A stretch of DNA of 64,000 nt from Streptomyces sp. V4I2 (GTDB lineage: Bacteria; Actinomycetota; Actinomycetes; Streptomycetales; Streptomycetaceae), in the NCBI RefSeq assembly GCF_030817655.1, contig NZ_JAUSZM010000003.1:7378001-7442000 (forward strand). The letters run 5' to 3'. The notes under the pieces were generated by a model that worked only from the letters and a program-made list of their open reading frames with translations, was not told the origin of the DNA and searched no databases. Positions 42,618 to 50,613 of this stretch are shown here, in pieces (the first letter of the stretch is position 1; every line of letters begins with the position of its first letter). The position numbers and the translations under genes are program-made.

Positions 42618-44239
42618 GCGGCGGCCACCTCGGCGCGCGGCTGGATGAGGGCGCGGGCGACCGCGACGCCGTAGAACAGGCCGGACGCGAGCATCAGGTC
42701 GTAGTCGGACGGGCTGAGCGAGGTGCTCATGCGCCACACCGCCACCGCGATCCAGGCCACGGCCGACATCCCGCTCCAGGCCCACAGACCGATCCACAGG
42801 CGGCGCGTCTTGCTGCCCTTGGCCCCGCCCGCTCCGGTCGGCGTCCAGCCCATCGGGCGGCGGCGAACGGTGTCCCAGATGGCGAAGGCGTGCGCCCAGC
42901 CGTACAGGATGCGGGTGGCCCAGGCCTCCAGGCGGTAGGGGTTGCGGTGCCAGATGGGGTAGACGACGGTCAGGTAGATGACACTGGGGAGCACCAGGCC
43001 GATGTTCGCCAGCTTCAGCTGCTCGGGCGCCGCCAGCATGATCGTCAGGGCGATGAGCGGACCGCTGAAGGTCAGCAGTCCGGTCTCGATGTAGTAGAGG
43101 AATCCGGACAGATAGCACAGCCGGCTCACCAAGCGCATCTTCGTGCGCCAGAACTCCCCGCTGCCCAGCATCGCGAGCGAGGCCATGCACCAGCGGTACT
43201 GCTGGCTGTAGAAGGCGCCCACGGTGTCCGGGCACACCCCGGTGGACAGCGCGAGCGGCACGTACGTCAGGTCCCAGCCGCGGGCCCGCAGCTCGAAGCC
43301 GGTGTACATGTCCTCGGAGTGCTCGACCAGGCTCATGCCGCCGATCTCCGCCAGCGCGCCGCGCCGGTAGACCGCGCAGGAGCCGACGCAGATCGAGCCG
43401 TCGCTCTTCTGCCGGGAGACCTGGACGCTGCGGTAGAACAGCTCCTGCACGGCCGCCGCCCCCCGCTCGATCCAGTTCTGCTGGTCCAGGACCCGGAAGA
43501 ACTGCGGCGACTGCACGATCCCGGTGCGCGGCTCGCGGTCCATGTACGGCAGCAGCTCGTGCAGCAGGTCCGCGCGGGGGGCGAAGTCGGCGTCGAGGAT
43601 GAGGATGAACTCGCCCGAGGAGCGCTCGAAGCCGTGGCGCAGGTTGCCCGCCTTCTTCATCCATCCCCGGTTGGGGCGCACCAGGTACCGGAAGCCGAAG
43701 TCGGCCGCCATCGAGCCGATCTCCGCGTCGTCGGAGTCGTCCAGCACGATCGGGGTGACCTTCCCCGGGTAGCGCTCGGCCAGGGTGCGCACATGGAGCC
43801 AGGTGTTGTGCAGGACCTCGATGGGCTCCCCGCACACCGGCAGGAAGACATCGACGTCCGGGTACCGCTCCGGCTGCCACGCCTTGACCAGGCGGCGGTG
43901 CCCGCGCAGGTCGAAACTCGGGGTGAAGGAGTCCAGCCGGAGCGAGATCAGATAGCTCACGACGGACAGCAGCAGGAGCGGGACGTACGCCCAGATCCAC
44001 ACGCTGGTCGCCGCCGCCCGCACCTGGCTGATCACCAGGCACACGAACCCGACGGCGGACGAGAGGGTCAGCACCCAGACGTGCCGCCGGACGTACGAGA
44101 CCTTCTCCTGGTCGTCGGGCGGGGCCGGCAGCAGCCCAGGATGCACATGGCCGGAAACAGCCTTGCGGGAGTCGGCCCGGCGGCGGCGCTGGGGGACCGC
44201 CGGTCTGCCGCCGTCGGGCAGGGTGTGCGCGGTGTTCAT
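42614..44239 (-). CDS. Processive GT2 polysaccharide synthase (cellulose synthase-like)
   Basis: 541 residues from ATG 44239, with GGAGAG upstream. Two N-terminal helices (about 53-72 and 80-100) flank the start of the GT-A domain. All hallmarks of processive beta-glycosyltransferases are present: VDVFLPVCGEP, DDS at 167-169, DAD at 216-218, HSED at 307-310 and QQYRW at 346-350; four or more membrane helices follow. No PilZ domain is present, so direct c-di-GMP control as in BcsA is unlikely. It is first gene of the operon and presumably makes and exports the chain processed by the GH26 enzyme. Confidence 0.88.
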   Translation of the reverse strand: MNTAHTLPDGGRPAVPQRRRRADSRKAVSGHVHPGLLPAPPDDQEKVSYVRRHVWVLTLSSAVGFVCLVISQVRAAATSVWIWAYVPLLLLSVVSYLISLRLDSFTPSFDLRGHRRLVKAWQPERYPDVDVFLPVCGEPIEVLHNTWLHVRTLAERYPGKVTPIVLDDSDDAEIGSMAADFGFRYLVRPNRGWMKKAGNLRHGFERSSGEFILILDADFAPRADLLHELLPYMDREPRTGIVQSPQFFRVLDQQNWIERGAAAVQELFYRSVQVSRQKSDGSICVGSCAVYRRGALAEIGGMSLVEHSEDMYTGFELRARGWDLTYVPLALSTGVCPDTVGAFYSQQYRWCMASLAMLGSGEFWRTKMRLVSRLCYLSGFLYYIETGLLTFSGPLIALTIMLAAPEQLKLANIGLVLPSVIYLTVVYPIWHRNPYRLEAWATRILYGWAHAFAIWDTVRRRPMGWTPTGAGGAKGSKTRRLWIGLWAWSGMSAVAWIAVAVWRMSTSLSPSDYDLMLASGLFYGVAVARALIQPRAEVAAA

Positions 44240-44328
44240 GGGACGTGCTCTCCACGGGCGAGCCGGAATGCCGGGGGGACAAGGAGGCTCGTCGCCGGAA
44301 GCGCGAGTTGATGGTGAAGCTTATGTGA

Positions 44329-45159
44329 CTATTTCTGGTCAGTGGGTTTCGGGTTCATCAATTCTTGGCCGGGTTGTGCGGCCGACGAGAAAAATTCCGC
44401 CAGCACCGGCGCGAGGACGCTCGGATCCGCCGTGTGAGTCTGGCCCTCCAGGCTCCGGTACGTCCCCTGGGGTGCGGTTTCGGCCACGGCCCGGGCGGCC
44501 TCGCGCATCCACGCGGGGCTCGCGCCGCCCGCGACGGACAGCACCGGGACGGTGATCGAGGCGAGTCGCTCCGTGGGCACCAGCCCGCCGCCCATCACGG
44601 CGTCGTCGTGGGCAAGGCTCGGCGCGATGGCCTCCATGCCGGGCCACATGGGGGACTGCCGGGCGCCCTGGATCATCTCCTCGGCCAGTCCGGTGAGCCT
44701 CAGGAACAGCTCGACGGCGTCCCCGCGCCGGCCCTGGGCGAGCGCCTCGGTCAGCCGCTCGGTGTACTCGGTGCGCTGCTTCGTGGCGCCCTCGTGGACG
44801 GCGTACGGCACCTCGTACACGGCCACGCCGCGCAACGGCAGCCCGCTCGCCGCCGCGTGCAGCGCCAGCGCGCCGCCCGACGAGATGCCGTACAGCGCCG
44901 CCTCGCCGCCCACCGCCTCGACCAGGGCCGCGATGTCCTCGACCTCACGCTCCACCGCGTACGGGGCCGTGTCGCCGCTCTCGCCGCGGCCCCGGCGGTC
45001 GTACACGACGACGCCGAAACGGTCCGAGAGCGCGGCGGCCAGCGGACGCATCGTGGCGCCCGTCGACATCGCGCCGCTCACCAGCACGACCGCGGGGCCT
45101 TGTCCGGTGCGTTCGTACGCGAGGGGCGTGCCGTCGCGCGAAAGGGTCTTCTTGTCCAT
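44329..45159 (-). CDS. Alpha/beta hydrolase
   Basis: 276 residues from ATG 45159; the longer frame starts with a Cys-rich stretch unlike a protein. The fold is indicated by VVLVSGAMSTGATM, DRRGRGESG and the nucleophile elbow GISSGG near 100. A likely acid and histidine are in PVLSVAGGASP and LEGQTHTAD. The Asp-Arg-Arg-Gly motif places it with epoxide hydrolase/haloperoxidase-like enzymes. Substrate unknown. It lies upstream on the same strand as the GT2 operon but is separated by 89 nt. Confidence 0.83.
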   Translation of the reverse strand: MDKKTLSRDGTPLAYERTGQGPAVVLVSGAMSTGATMRPLAAALSDRFGVVVYDRRGRGESGDTAPYAVEREVEDIAALVEAVGGEAALYGISSGGALALHAAASGLPLRGVAVYEVPYAVHEGATKQRTEYTERLTEALAQGRRGDAVELFLRLTGLAEEMIQGARQSPMWPGMEAIAPSLAHDDAVMGGGLVPTERLASITVPVLSVAGGASPAWMREAARAVAETAPQGTYRSLEGQTHTADPSVLAPVLAEFFSSAAQPGQELMNPKPTDQK

Positions 45160-45232
45160 GCCTGTCAAGACTGCCGGAAAGCACCGGATTAATCGGTCAC
45201 AACACTGCCGCTCGGCGCACACTGCTACCCGG

Positions 45233-45556
45233 TCACAGCACTTCCACCTCGTAGAAGCAGAAATGGTCCTTGATCCGGGCGACGTCGGGCTTCGGGTCGG
45301 GATACGCCCACACCAGGTCCGCCGCGTCCGGCAGCGACCAGTAGGAGGCGGTGCCCTTGAACGGGCAGTAGGTGTGCGTCTCGGAGGGCTTCAACAGGTC
45401 GAGCCGTACGTCCTCCGGCGGGATGTAGTACCGCACCGGACAGCCCGTCTCCCGCAGGAGAAGGGGCCGCTCGGTCTCCGCCAGCACCTGGTCTCCGTGG
45501 AGGACCCGTACGCGCTGCGTGCCCTGCTCGATGGTGATCGTGTGTCCTTCGGCCAT
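45233..45556 (-). CDS. DUF427 family protein
   Basis: 107 residues from ATG 45556. The sequence CPVRYYIPPEDVRLDLL and TYCPFKGTASYW are the conserved core of DUF427 (nucleotidyltransferase-superfamily-like small beta proteins). It ends CFYEVEV. Function is unknown; no catalytic residues are defined. It is divergent from the LOG-family gene with 50 nt between the starts. Confidence 0.85.
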   Translation of the reverse strand: MAEGHTITIEQGTQRVRVLHGDQVLAETERPLLLRETGCPVRYYIPPEDVRLDLLKPSETHTYCPFKGTASYWSLPDAADLVWAYPDPKPDVARIKDHFCFYEVEVL

Positions 45557-45606
45557 ACCGGAACAGCGCTCGCGGGCCGCCGGTTCTTCCCGCGTACGGT
45601 GGCTTC

Positions 45607-46146
45607 ATGCGAATCTGCGTCTTCCTTTCCGCGGCCGACCTCGACGAGCGATACACCCGCCCCGCACGGGAGTTCGCGAAGCTGATCGGCAAAGGTGGGC
45701 ACACGCTGGTCTGGGGCGGCTCCGACGTCGGGCTGATGAAAGTGGTCGCCGACGGGGTGCAGGAGGCGGGCGGCCGGCTCCTGGGCGTCTCCGTGGACTT
45801 CCTGGCGGCCAAGGCCCGACAGGGAGCCGACGAGATGGTCGTCGCGCGCGACCTGGCCGAGCGGAAGAAGCTCCTCCTGGAGAAGGCCGACGCGGTCGTC
45901 ATCATGGTCGGCGGTACCGGCACGCTCGACGAGGCGACCGAGATCCTGGAACTGAAGAAGCACGGCCACACCGACAAGCCGGTCGTGCTCCTCAACACCG
46001 CGGGTTTCTACGACGGCCTCAAGGAACAGTTCCGCCGTATGGAGGACGAGGGGTTCCTGCCACGCCCGCTGACCGACCTGGTGTTCTTCGCCGAGGAGCC
46101 GGTGGGGGCACTGGCGTACCTGGAGGAGAGCCGGGGCGTCGAATGA
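45607..46146 (+). CDS. LOG/TIGR00730-family Rossmann protein
   Basis: 179 residues from ATG 45607. The Rossmann-fold pattern ICVFLSAAD, WGGSDVGLMKVVADG and VGGTGTLDEATEIL corresponds to the PGGxGTxxE motif of the LONELY GUY family. LOG proteins hydrolyse nucleoside 5'-monophosphates to free bases, in plants activating cytokinins. The first residue of the motif is Val rather than Pro, and the Arg that typically binds the phosphate is not obvious, so activity may differ. The SDR gene follows 27 nt downstream. Confidence 0.8.
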   Translation: MRICVFLSAADLDERYTRPAREFAKLIGKGGHTLVWGGSDVGLMKVVADGVQEAGGRLLGVSVDFLAAKARQGADEMVVARDLAERKKLLLEKADAVVIMVGGTGTLDEATEILELKKHGHTDKPVVLLNTAGFYDGLKEQFRRMEDEGFLPRPLTDLVFFAEEPVGALAYLEESRGVE

Positions 46147-46173
46147 GGCGGGCCTGATGCGAGCATGGCGGGC

Positions 46174-46863
46174 ATGGCTACTCATGTGATCACCGGAGCC
46201 GGGTCCGGCATCGGCGCGGCCGTGGCCCGCCGTCTGCACGCGCGCGGGGACGATCTCGTGCTGCACGCGCGCGACGCGGGCCGCGCGAAGGAACTGGCGG
46301 CTCAGTTCCCCGGCGCGCGGACGCTGGTCGGTGACCTGGCGGACCCCGACAAGCTGTCCTGGGCCTTCTCGCACCAGTCGCTTCCCGACCGCGTGGACTC
46401 CCTGCTCCACATCGCCGGCGTCGTCGACCTCGGCCCGGTGGGCGACCTCACGCCCAAGTCCTGGCGCCACCAGCTCAACGTCAACCTCGTCGCGCCCGCC
46501 GAGCTGACCCGCCACTTCCTGCCCCAACTCCGCGCCGCCCGCGGTCACGTGGTCTTCGTGAACTCCGGGGCCGGCCTGAACGCCCACGCCGACTGGTCCG
46601 CGTACGCGGCGTCGAAGCACGGCCTGAAGGCCCTGGCGGACGCGCTGCGCCACGAGGAACACGCGAACGGCGTCCGCGTCACCTCGGTGTATCCCGGCCG
46701 CACGGCAAGCCCCATGCAGGCCAAGGTCCACCAGCAGGAGGGCAAGGAGTACGACCCCTCGCAGTGGATCGACCCGGAGTCGGTCGCGACGACGATCCTG
46801 CTGGCGATCGACCTCCCCAGGGACGCGGAAATCAACGACCTGACGGTCCGCCCGGGCCGCTGA
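46174..46863 (+). CDS. Short-chain dehydrogenase/reductase
   Basis: 229 residues from ATG 46174, which places the cofactor motif THVITGAGSGIGAAV at the very start; ATG 46165 would add three residues. The GxxxGxG motif is GAGSGIG. The catalytic Ser is in VNSGAG and the Tyr-Lys pair in YAASKHG near 145-150. It is a classical SDR using NAD(P)H; substrate unknown. It follows the LOG gene and is followed by a large inverted-repeat element. Confidence 0.9.
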   Translation: MATHVITGAGSGIGAAVARRLHARGDDLVLHARDAGRAKELAAQFPGARTLVGDLADPDKLSWAFSHQSLPDRVDSLLHIAGVVDLGPVGDLTPKSWRHQLNVNLVAPAELTRHFLPQLRAARGHVVFVNSGAGLNAHADWSAYAASKHGLKALADALRHEEHANGVRVTSVYPGRTASPMQAKVHQQEGKEYDPSQWIDPESVATTILLAIDLPRDAEINDLTVRPGR

Positions 46864-46885
46864 CGGCTCACGACCGTGGGGTTCG

Positions 46886-47030
46886 CCCCTGGGGGCTCCG
46901 CCTCCAGACCCCCGGCCCATGCCCACCCACCACCCGACGCGGTCGGTTAAGTGGGCAACCTTTCAAGCAAGCGAGTCGGGTGGTGGGTGGGCAAAGGCCC
47001 GGGGGTTCCAGGGGGCGGAGCCCCCTGGGG
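46886..47030. repeat. Imperfect long inverted repeat (MITE-like or large terminator)
   Basis: The core arms are perfect over 18 bp: GCCCACCCACCACCCGAC (46921-46938) and its complement at 46975-46992, with a 36-nt middle that includes GTGGGCAACCTTTCAAGCAA. The outer arms (46886-46920 and 46993-47030) also pair well, with GGGGGCTCCGCCTCC against GGGGGCGGAGCCCCC. The whole forms a long cruciform of about 145 bp in the 261-nt gap between the SDR gene and the core-MetE gene. The right edge is followed by GGGACGGG repeats similar to those near 470. Confidence 0.75.
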
Positions 47031-47124
47031 ACGGGACGGGACGGGAAGGGGCGGCGGGGGCGAGAAACCACCAGGCCAGCACCGTAGACACGCCGCACCA
47101 GGCGACCTACGTAGGCTTCACCAC

Positions 47125-48126
47125 GTGAACGCAATCCCCACCTTCGCCCCCGCCACCGGCATCGGCTCCCTCCCCGGCGGTGACGCCAGGGAGGCCGCCA
47201 GGACAGCCACCGGCTCCTTCGAGGACTTCCCCTTCCTTCCAGAGCTCCCCGCCCGCGGCCCCGGCGCGGACATGATCGGCCGGACCGCCGGAATGCTCGT
47301 CGAGCTGTACGCGCGCGTGGAGCCCAGCGGCTGGCGGCTCGGCGACCACCCGGGGCGGGACACCAAGCGAGCCCGGTCGTGGCTCGTCCAAGACCTCGAC
47401 GCACTGGAGGAGTTCACCCAGGGCTACGAGGGACAGCTGAAGGTGCAGGCCGTGGGACCGTGGACCCTCGCCGCGGCCCTCGAGCTGAGGAACGGCGAGG
47501 CCGTCCTCTCCGACCCCGGCGCCTACCGCGACCTCGCGGGCTCGCTCGCCGAGGGCCTGCGGGAGCATCTCGCGGACGTGCGACGCCGGGTCCCCGGCGC
47601 CCAGATCGTGCTGCAGCTCGACGAACCGTCCCTCATCGCCGTACTGCGCGGCCAGGTGAGGACGGCCAGCGGCTACCGCACGTACCGCACTCCCGACCGC
47701 CAGCTCGTCGAGTCCACGCTCCGGAACATCATCGGAGTTCACGGCGGCGGCCCGGTCGTGGTCCACTCGTGCGCAACGGACGTCCCCTTCGCCCTGCTGC
47801 GCCGGGCGGGCGCGGCCGCGGTCTCCTTCGACTTCTCGCTCCTCACCGAGCGTGACGACGACGCGATCGGCGAGGCGGTGGAGGGCGGCACCCGGCTCTT
47901 CGCCGGTGTCGTGCCGGGCACGGACGGCCCATTGTCAGACCCTGCCGGTAGCGTCATGGGTGTCAGGACGCTGTGGCGCAGGCTGGGGCTGCATCCGGGG
48001 CTTCTCGGGGAGGCGGTCACGGTGACACCGTCGTGCGGACTCGCGGGGGCGTCCCCCGCGTATGCGCGCGAGGCCCTCGCCCACTGCGCCCGGGCGGCGA
48101 GATCCCTCGCGGACAACCCAGAGTAA
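47125..48126 (+). CDS. Core-MetE-like cobalamin-independent methionine synthase family protein
   Basis: 333 residues from GTG 47125, only half the size of MetE. It corresponds to the C-terminal catalytic barrel: TGIGSLPGGDAREA at 11-24, QLDEPSL at 164-170, and zinc-site residues His214 and Cys216 (VVHSCATD) plus Cys304 (TPSCGLAG). The Asp-Glu-Pro motif is conserved. The N-terminal homocysteine/folate half of MetE is absent. Such core-MetE proteins lack the methyltetrahydrofolate tail domain and may use another methyl donor; function here is not established. It is 15 nt upstream of ligA. Confidence 0.85.
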   Translation: MNAIPTFAPATGIGSLPGGDAREAARTATGSFEDFPFLPELPARGPGADMIGRTAGMLVELYARVEPSGWRLGDHPGRDTKRARSWLVQDLDALEEFTQGYEGQLKVQAVGPWTLAAALELRNGEAVLSDPGAYRDLAGSLAEGLREHLADVRRRVPGAQIVLQLDEPSLIAVLRGQVRTASGYRTYRTPDRQLVESTLRNIIGVHGGGPVVVHSCATDVPFALLRRAGAAAVSFDFSLLTERDDDAIGEAVEGGTRLFAGVVPGTDGPLSDPAGSVMGVRTLWRRLGLHPGLLGEAVTVTPSCGLAGASPAYAREALAHCARAARSLADNPE

Positions 48127-48141
48127 CGGGAGGACAACACG

Positions 48142-50334
48142 GTGGCCGGCGAAAAGCAAGCGGAGACGACGGTGCCAGACGAGGCACGGGAGAAGCACGC
48201 GCAGCTCGCTGAGCAGATCGAGGAGCACCGCTTCCGGTACTACGTGAACGACGCTCCGGTCGTCAGCGACGCGGAGTTCGACAAGCTCCTGCGCACCCTG
48301 GAGGCGCTGGAGGAGGAGCACCCCGAGCTGCGCACGCCGAACTCGCCGACCCAGAAGGTCGCGGGGGCGTACGAGACGGAGTTCACGGCGGTCCAGCACC
48401 GCTCCCGCATGCTCTCGCTCGACAACGCCTTCAGCGACGAGGAGCTCGCCGCCTGGGCCGAGCGCGTCGCCAAGGACGTGGGCGCCCCCGACTACCACCT
48501 GCTGTGCGAGCTCAAGGTCGACGGCCTCGCCGTCAACCTCACGTATGAGCACGGCCGGCTCACGCGCGCGGCGACCCGAGGCGACGGCCGCACCGGCGAG
48601 GACATCACGCCCAACGTCCGTACGATCGCGGAGATCCCGGACCGTCTGAAGGGCGACCGCGTCCCGGACCTCGTCGAGATCCGTGGCGAGGTCTACTTCC
48701 CGATGGAGAAGTTCCAGGAGCTCAACGCCCGCCTGGTCGAGGCCGGCGACAAGCCCTTCGCCAACCCGCGCAACGCGGCGGCCGGTTCACTGCGCCAGAA
48801 GGACCCGCGCGTCACCGCCACCCGCCCCCTCCACATGGTGGTGCACGGCATCGGAGTCCTGGAGGGCTTCGACGGCATGACCCGCCTCTCCCAGGGCTAC
48901 GACCTCCTGAAGACCTGGGGCCTGCCCACCTCCGGGCACAACAAGGTGGTCGACGGCCTCGACGGCGTACGGGAGTTCATCGCGTACTACGGCGAGAACC
49001 GGCACTCCGTGGAGCACGAGATCGACGGAGTCGTCGTCAAGCTCGACGAGATCCCGCTCCAGGGGCGTCTGGGCTCCACCTCGCGCGCTCCGCGCTGGGC
49101 GATCGCATACAAGTACGCGCCGGAAGAGGTGAACACCAAGCTCATCAACATCCGCGTGGGCGTGGGCCGTACGGGCCGGGTCACGCCGTACGCCCAGGTC
49201 GAACCGGTCACGGTCGCGGGCTCCGAGGTCGAGTTCGCCACCCTGCACAACCAGGAGGTCGTCAAGGCCAAGGGTGTCCTCATCGGGGACACGGTGGTGC
49301 TGCGCAAGGCCGGTGACGTCATCCCGGAGATCCTCGGCCCGGTCGTCGACCTGCGCGACGGCAGCGAGAAGCCCTTCGTCATGCCGTCGAAGTGCCCCGA
49401 GTGCGGCACCCCGCTGAGGCCGATGAAGGAAGGCGACATCGACCTCCGCTGCCCGAACGCCCGCACCTGCCCCGCCCAGTTGCGGGAGCGTCTGTTCTAT
49501 CTCGCGGGCCGCAAGTCGCTGGACATCGAGCACTTCGGGTATGTGGCCGCGGCCGCCCTCACCAAGCCGCTGGAGCCCGAGGAGCCGCCGCTGACCGACG
49601 AGGGCGACCTTTTCGACCTGACCATCGAGCAACTGCTGCCGATCAAGGCGTACGTCCTCGACCAGGACAGCGGTCTGCCCAAGCGGGACCCGAAGACCGG
49701 CGAGGAGAAGGTCGCCACCGTCTTCGCCAACCAGCAGGGCGAGCCGAAGAAGAACGCGCTCGCCATGCTCGAGAACATCGCGGCCGCGAAGCAGCGCCCC
49801 CTCGCCCGCGTCCTGACCGGCCTGTCGATCCGCCATGTCGGCCCGGTCGCCGCCGAGGCACTGGCCCGCGAGTTCCGCTCCGTCGACCGCATCGAGCAGG
49901 CCTCCGAGGAGGAGCTGGCGGGCACCGACGGCGTCGGCCCGATCATCGCGAAATCACTCAAAGAGTGGTTCTCCGAAGAGTGGCATCAGGAGATCCTCCG
50001 CAAATGGAAGGCCGCCGGCGTCCGGATGGAGGAGGAGGGCTCGGGCGGGGACGAGGGGCCGCGTCCGCTCGAAGGGCTCACCCTCGTCGTGACCGGCACA
50101 CTCGAGCACTTCACCCGGGACGGCGCCAAGGAGGCGTTGCAAATTCGTGGCGCGAAAGTGACCAGTTCTGTTTCGAAGAAGACGTCTTTCGTGGTTGTGG
50201 GTGACAATCCAGGTTCGAAGTACGACAAGGCGATGCAGCTCAAGGTGCCCGTTCTGAACGAGGACGGCTTCAACGTCCTGCTGGAACAGGGCCCGGAGGC
50301 GGCGGCCGAAGTCGCGCTTCCGGCCCAGGAGTAG
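48142..50334 (+). CDS. ligA: NAD-dependent DNA ligase
   Basis: 730 residues from GTG 48142, with GGGAGGAC upstream. It seals nicks in replication and repair using NAD. The N-terminal Ia domain contains HRFRYYVNDAPVVSD. The adenylated lysine is Lys125 in CELKVDGLAV. The OB fold and the Cys4 zinc finger (CPECGTPL, then CPNARTCPAQL) follow. HhH repeats (GLSIRHVGPVAAEALA, TDGVGPIIAKSL) and a C-terminal BRCT domain (LVVTGTLEHFTRDGAKEA) complete the family layout. The 20 or so residues after SLDIEHFG include an insert rich in Glu/Pro, as in other actinobacterial ligases. Confidence 0.97.
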   Translation: MAGEKQAETTVPDEAREKHAQLAEQIEEHRFRYYVNDAPVVSDAEFDKLLRTLEALEEEHPELRTPNSPTQKVAGAYETEFTAVQHRSRMLSLDNAFSDEELAAWAERVAKDVGAPDYHLLCELKVDGLAVNLTYEHGRLTRAATRGDGRTGEDITPNVRTIAEIPDRLKGDRVPDLVEIRGEVYFPMEKFQELNARLVEAGDKPFANPRNAAAGSLRQKDPRVTATRPLHMVVHGIGVLEGFDGMTRLSQGYDLLKTWGLPTSGHNKVVDGLDGVREFIAYYGENRHSVEHEIDGVVVKLDEIPLQGRLGSTSRAPRWAIAYKYAPEEVNTKLINIRVGVGRTGRVTPYAQVEPVTVAGSEVEFATLHNQEVVKAKGVLIGDTVVLRKAGDVIPEILGPVVDLRDGSEKPFVMPSKCPECGTPLRPMKEGDIDLRCPNARTCPAQLRERLFYLAGRKSLDIEHFGYVAAAALTKPLEPEEPPLTDEGDLFDLTIEQLLPIKAYVLDQDSGLPKRDPKTGEEKVATVFANQQGEPKKNALAMLENIAAAKQRPLARVLTGLSIRHVGPVAAEALAREFRSVDRIEQASEEELAGTDGVGPIIAKSLKEWFSEEWHQEILRKWKAAGVRMEEEGSGGDEGPRPLEGLTLVVTGTLEHFTRDGAKEALQIRGAKVTSSVSKKTSFVVVGDNPGSKYDKAMQLKVPVLNEDGFNVLLEQGPEAAAEVALPAQE

Positions 50335-50352
50335 CGAGGTGCAGCGGTTGAA

Positions 50353-50392
50353 GGCCACCCGATCGGCGCATACCAGATGCATACGGGTGGCC
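50353..50392 (+). terminator. Hairpin after ligA
   Basis: GGCCACCCG (50353-50361) pairs with CGGGTGGCC (50384-50392), and GCAT/ATGC inside may extend the stem. It lies 18 nt after the ligA stop. It is the only strong structure in the 279-nt gap before the GGDEF-EAL gene, and the remainder of the gap shows no gene. Confidence 0.55.
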
Positions 50393-50613
50393 GGGGCGCA
50401 TTCGGGCAACCGTCGACGACCGGTGCCCGTGGAAGCCTTCTGCGGCCTACTGTTGAGACATGCGCCTGCCGTGCCCAGCTGCGGTCGGGGCATCCCTTTG
50501 CTCTTGAAGAGCCTTCAGGAGCGGTGGGAAGGGTTTTCCAACGCGGCACCGCCGAGGGTGGTCGAGGCGAGGGCCGCGTGGCGTGGGCACCGCCGGCTGT
50601 GAGAGGGACGGGA

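Noticed and set aside
42614..44239. Direct control of the GT2 synthase by c-di-GMP
   Set aside because: No PilZ domain or RxxxR motif is seen in the C-terminal region, so a BcsA-like mechanism is not supported, despite the GGDEF-EAL gene in the same window.
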